A DNA stretch of 64,000 bases from an uncultured bacterium (GCA_949283655.1 CASDTH010000003.1:62001-126000), one strand, 5' to 3'; shown: positions 8,442 to 17,789, counted from the stretch's first letter. Notes: generated by a model not told the origin, from the sequence alone. Translations and numbers: made by a program.

Positions 8442-9296
8442 TTATTCCGACGCTTTCCTGCCCGCCACAATTCGTGGAATTCCATTGTAATCCTCAAAAG
8501 TCTGCGCCTGTATATGCTGAGTACAAAAAATGGATTGAATTTTTTTTGCCTGGCCTTCTCCACACTCTACGGCAATTAGTCCACCGGCCGGCAGAAAAGG
8601 CAGCCATTTCCGCGCGAGCGCTCTATAAAATAGCAGCCCATCCGCCCCGCCATCCAGAGCCATACGCGGCTCCCACAGCACCTCGCGCTGCAAGCCTGCA
8701 ATTTCCCCCGCTTCAATATAGGGCGGATTGGAAACGATCACATGCGGAGTGGGAAACCCGGAAAGCGTAAAGCCCTCCAACACATCCCCCGATTGCCAAT
8801 GCGCATTGTGCAGGGCCAAACGCGCCCCGTTGCGGCAAAGGTATTCGTATGCCGCCGGGGATTTCTCCAGCAAATAGACCTGCGCATCCGGCCGGCGCTT
8901 GGCCAGGCTTAGGCCTATACAACCGCTACCTGCACAGAGGTCAAAAACGACCGGCTGTTCCAACTGCTCCATCAGGTGTAACGCCGTTTGCACCAGCAGT
9001 TCTGTTTCAGGCCGTGGAATCAACACACCGGGGCCAATTTCATAACTTTCATCCAGAAAGGGCCATTCCCCCAGCAGGTATTGGAGCGGTTCTCCGGAGG
9101 CCCTGCGACGTAGCAGCGAGAAAAAGCGGTCTCTTTTTTCCCTTGTGGGTGCCTCTTCGCCATGCAGAGCAAGAGCTGTGCGGTCCATACCAAACGCTTT
9201 CTCCACCAGACAGCGCGCGTCAAAGGGGGCATCCAGATTCCCTGCCAACCGAAGTGCCGACACCGCCTCTTGATATAGGGAGCGGTAGGTAGTCAA
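8442..9296 (-). CDS. prmC: Release factor glutamine N5-methyltransferase PrmC
   Basis: 284 residues. An N-terminal helical domain (about 1-75) is followed by a Rossmann methyltransferase domain with the SAM motif VFDLCAGSGCIGLSLAK and the NPPY motif in VSNPPYIEAGEI. It methylates the GGQ glutamine of release factors RF1 and RF2, raising termination efficiency. The start overlaps the stop of yqhQ by 4 nt; yqhQ-prmC is a common pairing in Firmicutes, often followed by prfA, which is absent here. Confidence 0.92.
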   Translation of the reverse strand: MTTYRSLYQEAVSALRLAGNLDAPFDARCLVEKAFGMDRTALALHGEEAPTREKRDRFFSLLRRRASGEPLQYLLGEWPFLDESYEIGPGVLIPRPETELLVQTALHLMEQLEQPVVFDLCAGSGCIGLSLAKRRPDAQVYLLEKSPAAYEYLCRNGARLALHNAHWQSGDVLEGFTLSGFPTPHVIVSNPPYIEAGEIAGLQREVLWEPRMALDGGADGLLFYRALARKWLPFLPAGGLIAVECGEGQAKKIQSIFCTQHIQAQTFEDYNGIPRIVAGRKASE

Positions 9297-10282
9297 ATTG
9301 CGTCATCCTCCGGATTATCTGTAATAACCGCCTGGAAAGCCGTAATGCCGACCTCAATCATACTGTCATCCGGCTCTGCAGTGGTCAGCCGCTGCATCCA
9401 AAGGCCAGGCGCAGAGAGGATTTTGGTCAACCAATTCTCATGCCGGCCGGCATAGCGGATAAACTCATAGCCAACCCCCATGGTGACCGGCAGCGTCAAA
9501 ATCTTAATGCACATCCAGAGAATGCGATTCTCCGGATTCCCGAGCGACGGAAAGAAAAAGATCAACAGGGAGGAAACCAGAATGCTGATAATCAGAATTA
9601 CAAAGATAAAGCTCGTGCCACAGCGGGGGTGAAACCTGCTCTGCTTACGCACATTTTCCACCGTCAGCTCCTCGCCATGCTCATAGCAGAAAATCGTCTT
9701 ATGTTCCGCGCCATGGTAGCGGAAAACACGCTTGATATCTTTCATCTGGGAAACCACCGCAATATATGCAATAAAGATCAGAATCCGCATCGCGCCCTCA
9801 ATCAAACCCTTCAAGGCAACCATCTCTCCCCTTGCCAGAGCATTGAGACCGTCAAAAATGAGGGCGGGCAGGTAAAAAAACAACGCAAAGGCAAGCAAAA
9901 GACCCAATACCATTGCCACGGCAGAGATGACGCCCATCAGCTTCGGCCCGAAATGATCGGAAATCCAGCGGTCAAGCTTGGACATATCCTCCTGCGCCGT
10001 CTCCTCAGTTTCCAAGCCAGATTTCTCCGCCGACTCCATCAGGCATTTGTAACCCAGAATCATGGATTCTATAAAGCTAACCACACCCCGTATAAGCGGC
10101 CAACCGAGGAATTTGACCTTCTCTTTGATCTGTTTGAAATCCTTATATTCCGTATCAATAGAACCATCCGGCAAACGAACGGACATTGCAGCGCCTCTCG
10201 GCCCCCGCATCATAATCCCCTCAATCAGGGCTTGGCCGCCCACGGAGGTTTTGTGCGGGGCTTTCTTTTTGACCTCACTCAT
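9293..10282 (-). CDS. yqhQ: DUF1385 membrane protein (YqhQ)
   Basis: 329 residues from the chosen ATG at 10282, which has AAAGGAG at a good distance; an upstream in-frame ATG has none. Family motifs are VGGQALIEGIMMRGP at the N-terminus and YHGAEHKTIFCYEHGEELTV, followed by RFHPRCGTSFIF, with about four transmembrane segments. The His, Glu and Cys pattern suggests metal binding, but no activity is established. Next to prmC, as in Bacillus and Clostridia. It overlaps the kinase gene by 8 nt. Confidence 0.85.
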   Translation of the reverse strand: MSEVKKKAPHKTSVGGQALIEGIMMRGPRGAAMSVRLPDGSIDTEYKDFKQIKEKVKFLGWPLIRGVVSFIESMILGYKCLMESAEKSGLETEETAQEDMSKLDRWISDHFGPKLMGVISAVAMVLGLLLAFALFFYLPALIFDGLNALARGEMVALKGLIEGAMRILIFIAYIAVVSQMKDIKRVFRYHGAEHKTIFCYEHGEELTVENVRKQSRFHPRCGTSFIFVILIISILVSSLLIFFFPSLGNPENRILWMCIKILTLPVTMGVGYEFIRYAGRHENWLTKILSAPGLWMQRLTTAEPDDSMIEVGITAFQAVITDNPEDDAI

Positions 10283-11717
10283 TGTGTGAACTCCTTTCAT
10301 CAGGCAGCAAGACCGGTTCAATCGGCAAAATGACCGAAACCGTCGTCCCCTCCCCTACTATGCTGTTAATTTTTAAAGTGCCGTGGTGCAGCTTGATGAT
10401 CTCATCTACCACGGCAAGCCCGATTCCGGAGCCGCGAGCCGATACGCTGGATCGATAAAATTTCTCCGTTACATGGGGAAGATCCGCTTCCGGGATACCG
10501 CATCCAGTATCGCCCACCATAATCTCCAGCGTGGTTTGCTGCACGATATTGGCGACGACAATCACCCTGCCGCCCTGCTCAGTATATTTGAAGGCATTGT
10601 CTAAAATATTAACAAACACCTGCTTGATCCGGTTGGCATCGCCATTCATCGGCGCAGGCAAGTGGGGGGCGTTATAAATTAACTCGATCCCCTCCCGCAA
10701 AGCGCGCTCTCGAAAGACAAAAACGGCGTCATCCAACTCGGCGAGAACATCTATTTTTTCCAGACACATACTGAGTTTCCCATTTTGCATTCGTGAAAAA
10801 TCAAGGAGCTCTTCCACAATCCCCGTCAGGCGCGTCGATTCGTCAATGATGACCTGCATGCCTTTCGAAAGCAGCGTGGGATCTGTATCTCCCACCTGCA
10901 GCAGGGTTTCGCCCCAACCCTTGATTGCGGTCAGCGGAGTGCGCAACTCATGCGAAATGGTGGAGATAAAATCATTTTTGACGCGGTCAGCCTCGCTCAG
11001 CTCAGAAGCCATATAGTTGACGGTTTCTCCCAACTCACTGATCTCGTCATTATAGCGGGAGCTATCGATCCGGCTGGTAAAATCCCCGTGGGCAAATTTT
11101 CTGGCCGCATCGTTAATTTGCATCACCGGCTTAACAATCGACTGGATAAAGAAAGAACCAGACAACGCCACCAGCGCAATGGCCAGCAAACAGACGAAGA
11201 AGATCAGTAAAATAAAGGTGGAGATTTGATTATCCACATCCTCCAGAGAGATCAAATACCGTACGGCGCCACTGTCATCTCCCAGCATCTGTGTCAATGC
11301 CATGACCTTTTCTCCGGATGGCAGCTTGCCAGTCCAGCGTGCCGTATCGCTGGTCGCTTCCGGTTGGCTTGCCTGCTCATAATCCGGCATATCAGGCCGT
11401 GTATCCACTGGGAAGCCGCTGGAGGATAGGAGCACATTTCCATACCGGTCAATCACCCAAACCTCCATCATATCCTTCGCTTTAAAATTTTCAATAAACT
11501 CGCGGGCACGGCTTTCAAACTGCTCGTCCGTATTATTATAAAGGCTGAAGAAGGTGGAAACAGAATCATCCGCACGGGAATTCAGTGTCATTTCAACATA
11601 TTCATAGTAATAAAAATGGATGGCGAACGAAGCGATGATCGCGACCAACAAAAGCAGGGCGGAAATCGCACCCAGCGTATTTAGAATCCATCGCTTTGTA
11701 ATGCCGTTGAAATGCAC
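10275..11717 (-). CDS. Membrane sensor histidine kinase
   Basis: 480 residues: TM1 (about 12-35), an extracytoplasmic domain of about 130 residues, TM2 (about 167-190), a HAMP segment, HisKA with the phospho-acceptor H256 in SHELRTPLTAI, and HATPase_c with N, G1 (VGDTGCGIPE) and G2 (GSGIGLAVV) boxes. It pairs with the OmpR-type regulator encoded 41 nt upstream. The architecture resembles WalK/ResE/PhoR kinases, but there is no PAS domain and the signal is unknown. Its place below cdaA-cdaR suggests envelope sensing. Confidence 0.9.
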   Translation of the reverse strand: MHFNGITKRWILNTLGAISALLLLVAIIASFAIHFYYYEYVEMTLNSRADDSVSTFFSLYNNTDEQFESRAREFIENFKAKDMMEVWVIDRYGNVLLSSSGFPVDTRPDMPDYEQASQPEATSDTARWTGKLPSGEKVMALTQMLGDDSGAVRYLISLEDVDNQISTFILLIFFVCLLAIALVALSGSFFIQSIVKPVMQINDAARKFAHGDFTSRIDSSRYNDEISELGETVNYMASELSEADRVKNDFISTISHELRTPLTAIKGWGETLLQVGDTDPTLLSKGMQVIIDESTRLTGIVEELLDFSRMQNGKLSMCLEKIDVLAELDDAVFVFRERALREGIELIYNAPHLPAPMNGDANRIKQVFVNILDNAFKYTEQGGRVIVVANIVQQTTLEIMVGDTGCGIPEADLPHVTEKFYRSSVSARGSGIGLAVVDEIIKLHHGTLKINSIVGEGTTVSVILPIEPVLLPDERSSHNE

Positions 11718-11758
11718 GCCGCTTTGCCCCTTTCCGTGGTTTTATGCACAGTTCTGCT

Positions 11759-12463
11759 TTAAACCACCCACTTGTATCCGATCCCCCAAATTGTTACCAG
11801 GTGCTTCGGGCTAGAGGGTTCCTCCTCAATTTTCATCCGCAGACGGCGAATGTTCACGTCAACAATCTTCTCTTCGCCAAAATAAGAGTCTCCCCATACG
11901 CGGTTGAGGATATCCGTCCGGTCCAAGGCGGCGCCGGGATTCTGAAAGAAATACTCCATAATTTGAAATTCCACCTGTGTCAGATCGATCAAAGCGCCTT
12001 TTTTCGTCAACGTCCGATTGCGGGAATTCAACACAAATTCCCCCAGCGTGATCGTATCCTCCGGCGCTTTGTCAGCCGATGACGTCTTGCTCATCATAAC
12101 ACGTCGGTAGATTACGTCAACCCGTGCCATCAGCTCGGAAGGGGAAAACGGCTTTGTGACATAGTCGTCGGCGCCGACCAGCAGGCCCGTGACCTTATCC
12201 ATCTCCTGTGTGCGGGCGGTTAACATAATAATTCCCAAGAAAGGGCTACGTGCGCGAAGCTGTTTACAGCACTCCAGGCCATCCATCTGAGGCATCATGA
12301 TATCCAGCAGTGCTACATCGACATCGCCATTGCGTTCGTCATAAATTTTCAGGGCTTCTACGCCATCCCCTGCCTCCAGCACCTCGTAGCCGCTGCGGCG
12401 CAGGTTGATTACGATAAAATCGCGGATGGATACTTCGTCTTCTGCGACAAGAACTGTTTTCAT
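11759..12463 (-). CDS. OmpR-family response regulator
   Basis: 234 residues from the ATG at 12463, which has AAGGAGGG 9 nt upstream; a longer frame to 12496 lacks a good start. The receiver domain carries the acidic pocket (AEDE), the phospho-acceptor D54 in LLDIMMPQMDG, T82 and K104. The C-terminal winged helix (about 135-232) has the typical RRLRMKIEEE recognition helix region. It should act with the kinase just downstream. Target genes cannot be inferred. Confidence 0.92.
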   Translation of the reverse strand: MKTVLVAEDEVSIRDFIVINLRRSGYEVLEAGDGVEALKIYDERNGDVDVALLDIMMPQMDGLECCKQLRARSPFLGIIMLTARTQEMDKVTGLLVGADDYVTKPFSPSELMARVDVIYRRVMMSKTSSADKAPEDTITLGEFVLNSRNRTLTKKGALIDLTQVEFQIMEYFFQNPGAALDRTDILNRVWGDSYFGEEKIVDVNIRRLRMKIEEEPSSPKHLVTIWGIGYKWVV

Positions 12464-12492
12464 CGCGCTACTCCCTCCTTCTATACTATACA

Positions 12493-13920
12493 TCATTCAA
12501 TGACGGAAATACTGGATTCTAACAGATCAAAATGAATATCGTAAGAGGAAGCTGCATCCAATAACCGCCCGATGTAAACGACGCTCCCGTTTTCTTTTAG
12601 CAACGTATAATCGGCAGGGGGATTTTTCTCCCACTGATCTGCTGGAAGCGTCATAATAGAAAACAGTTCATCGCCAATTTGCCCGTCCGTCCGAACAAAA
12701 AAGGACCATTGACGCTCCGTTGGATTGCTGATGATAGTCACCCTAGGATCCTCATCCTTTCCAATCCATGCCTCAGGGAAATAAAACAGGTAACCATCAG
12801 AATAATTGATGGCGCTATAAGCGACCACTTTTGTCTCCTGTGGGCCGTTGCCCTGAAATTGCAGCCATTTGGTCAGATAAATCTGCTGCGTGGCGCTATT
12901 TGACGCCTGCCCGCTTGATGGCGCATTTGTTACGCTTTCAGAGAGCTCTTCTGAGGCGGTGTAACCGCTATCCGGCAATACGCTCTGCACAGGTATTTCA
13001 ATAATTGCGTCGTTGTTGATATCATTTGAGGCAATCGCTTCATACCGAAGGGTTGCCACATTAGCGCCTTTCTCTGCCTCATAAAGAGGCGCGGTCATGC
13101 GCTTTGTTCCGCTATCCCAATAGACCATTTCTGTGATCATAGAGGAGGAGCCGGCGTTTGCATCTATATAAATTCTGACAGGGCTTTGCGTGCCGAGCTT
13201 TTCTGTTTTTAAGGAGACATAGTTAGCAGTTCTTGGGTCAAGCGTTACCTCACTCGTCACGGAGACAACGCTTTTTTCCATCTTAAGCAGTCTGCCCGAC
13301 ATACCACGCCCCGGTTCTGTGGTATCCGGCGCGAGCACAAAAAGCTCCTCACAGCCATCGGCATCCATATCGACCGGCATCATAGCAGTAAAGGCCTCGC
13401 GCGCAAGCGTATTAATAGAAGGGCCGTTCTCGGACGTTGCGTACTGATAGATCGTCAGCACTTTACTGCCCTGGCTGCCAAACAGACGCCAGCCCACAAT
13501 CAACTCAGCCTGATTATCTCCATTCATATCAGCAAAATGGACAGAATAAATTTCGCTGCCTTCCCCCGGGAAATCATAGTGAAGTGTCCATTTTCCTCCT
13601 TTACGATCCATAAAATGAATACGGGCAGTAGATTGATCCTTGTTTTCCGTATAAAAAACAAATGCCTCCTCTTCTCCATCACAATCTATATCGTACATAA
13701 TAAAAGAAGAGTGATACTCGCCGGCACTCGGCGTTTTCAGCAAAAAGTTTTTCCCTACCGCATCCTCGAAAGCGTCTTGCACCTCTTCGTTGCCACCCGT
13801 CAGCTTGGGTGGGCGTAGCAAGTTCGGCAGGGCGGTAAAGCGCAGGGAGCAGCCGCTGAATAAAAACAGAAATGCAAGAGCCAATGCCACACAGGCAAAT
13901 AACTGTTTTTTCATTTTCAT
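12493..13920 (-). CDS. Lipoprotein with VCBS/FG-GAP-like repeats
   Basis: 475 residues. A lipoprotein signal (LAFLFLFSGC, lipobox Cys) is followed by repeats with calcium-type loops: DIDCDGEEEAFVFY, DMNGDNQAELIVG, DMDADGCEELFVL and NDINNDAIIEIPV. These resemble VCBS/FG-GAP propeller blades. The ATG at 13920 is chosen because AGGGGAGGG sits directly against the alternative ATG at 13929. Between cdaR and a two-component system, it could be an accessory sensor for that system; this is inference. I do not recognise a named family. Confidence 0.75.
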   Translation of the reverse strand: MKMKKQLFACVALALAFLFLFSGCSLRFTALPNLLRPPKLTGGNEEVQDAFEDAVGKNFLLKTPSAGEYHSSFIMYDIDCDGEEEAFVFYTENKDQSTARIHFMDRKGGKWTLHYDFPGEGSEIYSVHFADMNGDNQAELIVGWRLFGSQGSKVLTIYQYATSENGPSINTLAREAFTAMMPVDMDADGCEELFVLAPDTTEPGRGMSGRLLKMEKSVVSVTSEVTLDPRTANYVSLKTEKLGTQSPVRIYIDANAGSSSMITEMVYWDSGTKRMTAPLYEAEKGANVATLRYEAIASNDINNDAIIEIPVQSVLPDSGYTASEELSESVTNAPSSGQASNSATQQIYLTKWLQFQGNGPQETKVVAYSAINYSDGYLFYFPEAWIGKDEDPRVTIISNPTERQWSFFVRTDGQIGDELFSIMTLPADQWEKNPPADYTLLKENGSVVYIGRLLDAASSYDIHFDLLESSISVIE

Positions 13921-13977
13921 CAGGCACATCCCTCCCCTGTACGTTCATGTGACAGATTTATGAAAGGGCATAGCAAA

Positions 13978-15279
13978 TCATCCAGATTTTGCTGTGATCT
14001 GAACTTGGACTGGATAGGTGTGATATGCCCAGCAGTCATTTAGCGAGCGAACATATACACGGGCTGTCACCTCTTGGGTCCCCTCACGGAAGGAAATGGT
14101 GCTCATATCCACCTCAGCGTATAAGTTCGATGCGTTTAGCGCGGCGATCGATTCGCTCGGGCCAACAATCGTTACCCCTTCAATATCCTCCAGAGCAGAC
14201 ACTTCAAATGCGTCAGGCACATTCAGCAAGGTAATATTCTCCCTCGATACTGTATAAGTGGAGGATACCATATTGCTCGCATTGATTTCTACCGTAAAGC
14301 GGGAAATAGTTTCGTCAACTACCTTAACCTCTTGAATCGAATCGGCAGAAAAGGTAAAGGTATTGCGAATGGTGCCGATTTCATTAAAATCAATCGTGCC
14401 GACAGAGAAGGACTCCATCGCATCAATGTCGGACTCTTCCGCTGCTACTGTAACACGTGCAGGTGTAATTGTTGTAGGAAGAGGATCATTTACATAAGCC
14501 AGCGGAACATTGAGATAGGAAACGGTAACAGGTAACTCCTTGAGCTTTAAAACCTGAATCGTCAGCGTTGCATTTGCCTGGCCGTGGTTGATTTCCAGAT
14601 ATTGCGGCGTACCGCCATATTCACTAATCGGAACAATCTGCGCCTCCAGCGTGGTGGTTGTAGTCAGCGGTTCAGAGATCGATACGCGCGCGACTACACG
14701 GCTGATTTTGTTGACCTCCGTCGTAGGGCCGGAGACAGTGACATTGCTGATAGAGGGATAGGTGGACTCCTGAATATACCCCTCCTCTGGAATGACGCGC
14801 TCTGCTACAATATCCGGCTCTAAGGGATAAGAGACCTCCTTATATGTGTCAAAATAAACTTGCACCTTTGTTTGTGATAGGGACATCACGGTAAACTCCG
14901 CATCATCGCTGGCCGGTTGCGCCACAAGCGTTACGTCATTTTTACCGGAGGAGCTGACATAGCTCAAATCCGGTGTGACCCGAATATCCTCCGGCTCAAG
15001 ATTGGAGACGATATACCGCTTACCGTAGACGACCACATCCACCGTATACTCCGTGTCTCCAAACGCCTGAAGCCCCAGCTGCTCCGGCAGGCTGCCGCTC
15101 AGGCTGAAATCTACAGGGACATTTTCCACCGTGTAGGATTCCTCAGGGCTTGCCGTCATAGAAATCGCTACCCAAATTACAAAAGCCAGCGCAATAGAAA
15201 ATAGGAGCACGAACCGGTTGTTGCTGAAGAGCTCACGAAAATTAATTGGCTTTTTCATTTTCTTTATGATTTTTTTCAT
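13978..15279 (-). CDS. cdaR: CdaA regulator, YbbR-domain protein
   Basis: 433 residues. A short cytoplasmic N-terminus and one transmembrane segment (about 22-45, FVLLFSIALAFVIWVAI) are followed by about four extracytoplasmic YbbR beta domains, each with the VENVPVDF or LPVTVSYLNVPLA type pattern. In Bacillus and Listeria, CdaR binds and modulates the diadenylate cyclase CdaA. The start at 15279 (GGGAGG upstream) lies 38 nt inside the 3' end of cdaA, so the two are likely translationally coupled. Confidence 0.9.
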   Translation of the reverse strand: MKKIIKKMKKPINFRELFSNNRFVLLFSIALAFVIWVAISMTASPEESYTVENVPVDFSLSGSLPEQLGLQAFGDTEYTVDVVVYGKRYIVSNLEPEDIRVTPDLSYVSSSGKNDVTLVAQPASDDAEFTVMSLSQTKVQVYFDTYKEVSYPLEPDIVAERVIPEEGYIQESTYPSISNVTVSGPTTEVNKISRVVARVSISEPLTTTTTLEAQIVPISEYGGTPQYLEINHGQANATLTIQVLKLKELPVTVSYLNVPLAYVNDPLPTTITPARVTVAAEESDIDAMESFSVGTIDFNEIGTIRNTFTFSADSIQEVKVVDETISRFTVEINASNMVSSTYTVSRENITLLNVPDAFEVSALEDIEGVTIVGPSESIAALNASNLYAEVDMSTISFREGTQEVTARVYVRSLNDCWAYHTYPVQVQITAKSG

Positions 15280-16180
15280 GCTTGATCCTCCCGGCAAGGC
15301 GTTTAAAGGTGCGGCTAATTTCGCCTGGCTCTTCCGGCTCGGTAATCAGATATTTTTGCAGCTTCTCCCGCAGGTCGCCATCGGAAATGTCTTGCGTCAG
15401 AACACCGTCGTGGGCAATAGAGATGCTTCCCCGTTCTTCGGAAACCACGACGACGATCGCATCGCTTTGCTCGCTCATGCCGAGCGCCGCGCGGTGGCGC
15501 GTGCCCAACTCACTGCTGACTGCATTATTTTGAGTTAAAGGTAGAATACACCCAGCCGCGCAAACGCGCCCATCGCGGATAATGGCGCCGCCATCATGCA
15601 GCGGAGCCTTGGGATAAAAAATATTGCCAATCAGCTCAGGGGAAACCAAAGCATCTACTGTGGTGCCTGTTTTTGCAATTTCACCGAGCATCGTAACACG
15701 CTCAAAAATAATGAGCGCTCCAATTTTTTTATCGCTCATATCGGCACAGGCACGGCAAACACCGTCAATCCCAGCCTGCACCAGTTCGCGGCGGCGAAAT
15801 TCCTGCCCGCCCTTAGCGGAAAACAGGTTAAACGCGCCAAACTTACTGCGGCCCATACTCTCCAGGGCATGGCGCAGCTCTGGCTGAAACAGAATCAACA
15901 GGCCAATCACTGCGAATTCAAACACTTTTTGCAGCAGGAACATCATGGCTTCCATCTTCAGCAAATTGACCGCCACATAGAGCACAGCCAGCAAAAGGAT
16001 GCCTTTGAGCAACTGGATTGCGCGCGTTTCCCGGATCAGCTTAACCGCATGGTAAACGATAAACGCCACCAAAAGGATGTCCAAAATATTGGAGCACAGC
16101 TTTAGAAAGCCCGAGTTCCAAAAGGTGGAAATAACACTCCACAGCTGTGTAAAAAAAGTTTTAATTTGCTCTAACTCCAT
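15242..16180 (-). CDS. cdaA: Diadenylate cyclase CdaA (DisA_N domain)
   Basis: 312 residues: three N-terminal transmembrane helices (about 30-100), then the DAC domain making c-di-AMP from two ATP. Active-site motifs are LHDGGAII (196-198) and GTRHRAALG (R228-H229-R230). The first is usually DGA; here the third residue is Gly, a mild change that may be tolerated. The start at 16180 has only a weak upstream GGAAGGG; longer in-frame starts reach into the structured leader. Followed by cdaR as in Firmicutes generally; the usual glmM is not adjacent. Confidence 0.92.
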   Translation of the reverse strand: MELEQIKTFFTQLWSVISTFWNSGFLKLCSNILDILLVAFIVYHAVKLIRETRAIQLLKGILLLAVLYVAVNLLKMEAMMFLLQKVFEFAVIGLLILFQPELRHALESMGRSKFGAFNLFSAKGGQEFRRRELVQAGIDGVCRACADMSDKKIGALIIFERVTMLGEIAKTGTTVDALVSPELIGNIFYPKAPLHDGGAIIRDGRVCAAGCILPLTQNNAVSSELGTRHRAALGMSEQSDAIVVVVSEERGSISIAHDGVLTQDISDGDLREKLQKYLITEPEEPGEISRTFKRLAGRIKHEKNHKENEKAN

Positions 16181-16392
16181 TGGCTTGATCCGCACCCTTC
16201 CGTGCAAGATAAAACAGCTTGGTCCCCCGGCTGGAACAGCCGGAAAGAAAGGCTGCATAGCTCCTTTGCCGCAAGGGCGCATAGGGCTACACAAAGCAAC
16301 GGTGCGTCAAGGAGGGAAACGACGCCGCCTGCCGAGCCTACCCGAAGGGGAAAAAGCCGCCGCTCCCTTCCTTGCACCGATGCAGCCTATTC
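16181..16392 (-). other. Structured 5' leader of the cdaA operon
   Basis: About 210 nt of untranslated RNA. Segments 16250-16258 and 16380-16388 form a perfect 9-bp long-range stem (AGGCTGCAT with ATGCAGCCT). Inside it, GGTGCAAGGAAGGGA pairs with TCCCTCCTTGACGCACC, with one bulged base on each side, and nearer the gene CCGGCTG-TTC-CAGCCGG forms a hairpin. No known riboswitch class was recognised. Confidence 0.55.
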
Positions 16393-16398
16393 TTTTTT

Positions 16399-16427
16399 AT
16401 CATATCACGTTTACGGCTGTTTTGCAA
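16399..16427 (-). promoter_or_regulatory. Sigma-A-type promoter for cdaA
   Basis: On the minus strand TTGCAA (16422-16427), 17 nt, TATGAT (16399-16404). The -35 lies inside the 3' end of the desulfurase gene. Confidence 0.6.
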
Positions 16428-17559
16428 TTTTTTGAATAGATTTTATCAGCCCATACAAGTCTTTTTTGCTGGTAAAGTAAGAGGGTGCTACACGAACTGT
16501 GCCCGTCTCAAAGGTGTGATAGGCCTTGTGGGCACACGGCGCGCAATGTAGGCCAGCACGCACTGCAACGCCGTCTTCATTTAACAGGCTGGCCGCCTGT
16601 TCGCTGTGCAGGCCAAAAATATTAAAAGAGAGTAGCGGCGCATGCTTTCCCTCCTCCGGCCTGTGCGTATACAACAGTACCTTCTCTATCTGCGCAAGCG
16701 CATCGTAAAGCTGCTGCATCAGGCGCAGCTCGTGCTCCCGGATGTCTTGCTGCTCTGCCTGCCGGATAAAATCAAACCCGGCGGACAGGCCTAAAATACC
16801 AGGGGTGTTTCCCGTGCCGCTTTCCATCTTATCCGGCAGAATGGGTGGCTGCGCAAGGTGCGCCGAGAGGCTTCCGGTGCCGCCCTCCACCAGTGGGCGG
16901 ATCCCTTCCCCATCCATACACAACAGCAGCCCGGTGCCCATCGGGCCATAAAGCCCCTTATGGCCAGGTAGACATAAAAAGTCGATGCCCATCTTTTGCA
17001 TATCAACTGGTAAAATGCCCGCTGTTTGTGCTGCATCCACCACAAACAGTGCATCATGCGCATGTGCAAGCGCTGCAAGCGGTTCAATAGGCAGCACGGC
17101 GCCGAACACATTGGAGGCGTGCGTGCAGATCAACATGTGGGTGTTCGCCCCCATCAGCGCTTGAAAATTCGCCACTGTCTGCTCTACATTGCCCTCGCAC
17201 ACGTGCGCTGTACTGTAGGTGATGATTCCCTCCTCTGCCATCTGATAAAGGGGGCGCATAACCGCATTATGCTCCAGATCAGAGGTCACCACATGATCGC
17301 CCCGACGCAAAACGCCGTGCAAAACGGTGTTGACCGCATGCGTACAATTGAGCGTAAAAATCACGTTTTCGGGATCCGGCAGCCCAAACAGCTCGGCAGC
17401 CTGCTCCCGGCAATGGTAGACACGCTCTGCTGTGCGCAGAGACATCGTATGCCCGGATCGCCCGGGATTTGCGCCGAATTCGGTAAGTGCACGTGCCATC
17501 GCCTCACGCACCATGCGTGGTTTGGGATAGGTTGTCGCAGCGTTATCGAAATACATCAT
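16411..17559 (-). CDS. Cysteine desulfurase-like aminotransferase class V
   Basis: 382 residues from the ATG at 17559 (AGGAGG 12 nt upstream). It is a PLP enzyme with YFDNAATTYPKP at the start, the PLP-contact NCTHAVN, DAAQTAG and the lysine motif in LPGHKGLYGPMGTGLL; a cysteine in LHCAPCAHK near the C-terminus fits the SufS/CsdA active-site position. It removes sulfur or selenium from cysteine or selenocysteine. The start overlaps the DUF3343 gene (ATGA), a pair linked to selenium/sulfur handling; the InterPro description of DUF3343 as a Se/S carrier supports this. No isc or suf scaffold gene is nearby. Confidence 0.87.
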   Translation of the reverse strand: MMYFDNAATTYPKPRMVREAMARALTEFGANPGRSGHTMSLRTAERVYHCREQAAELFGLPDPENVIFTLNCTHAVNTVLHGVLRRGDHVVTSDLEHNAVMRPLYQMAEEGIITYSTAHVCEGNVEQTVANFQALMGANTHMLICTHASNVFGAVLPIEPLAALAHAHDALFVVDAAQTAGILPVDMQKMGIDFLCLPGHKGLYGPMGTGLLLCMDGEGIRPLVEGGTGSLSAHLAQPPILPDKMESGTGNTPGILGLSAGFDFIRQAEQQDIREHELRLMQQLYDALAQIEKVLLYTHRPEEGKHAPLLSFNIFGLHSEQAASLLNEDGVAVRAGLHCAPCAHKAYHTFETGTVRVAPSYFTSKKDLYGLIKSIQKIAKQP

Positions 17560-17789
17560 GGCTTTCGATCGCCTCCTGGTTCCCCTGTCAGCCTGACATG
17601 GCCCGCATGAAGGATCGAAAGCGCTTCGGAAGCGTTTCCTTTTGTTACATAAATCGTATAGCAGCACCCATCCGCAGAATCCGGATCAGGCGTTTTTTTA
17701 TAGATTGCATGGAATCCGTTCTCATTTAACAAGCGGATTCCCTTTTCTGCATGCGTAATTGAACAAACCTTAAAATTTGGCTGTCCCAT
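17556..17789 (-). CDS. DUF3343 protein, putative Se/S carrier
   Basis: 77 residues, a small ferredoxin-like fold family. It includes the typical start FKVCSITHAEKGIRLLNENG and the cysteine pair in DGCCYTIYV. Family members are proposed to carry selenium or sulfur from a desulfurase. It overlaps the desulfurase by 4 nt, consistent with partners. No selA, selB or selD is in the window, so a selenium role is inference only. Confidence 0.75.
   Translation of the reverse strand: MGQPNFKVCSITHAEKGIRLLNENGFHAIYKKTPDPDSADGCCYTIYVTKGNASEALSILHAGHVRLTGEPGGDRKP

Noticed and set aside
16250..16388. SRP RNA or 6S RNA
   Set aside because: The SRP GGUC...GGAAGGnAGCAGC hairpin is missing, and the pairing does not give the 6S central bubble.
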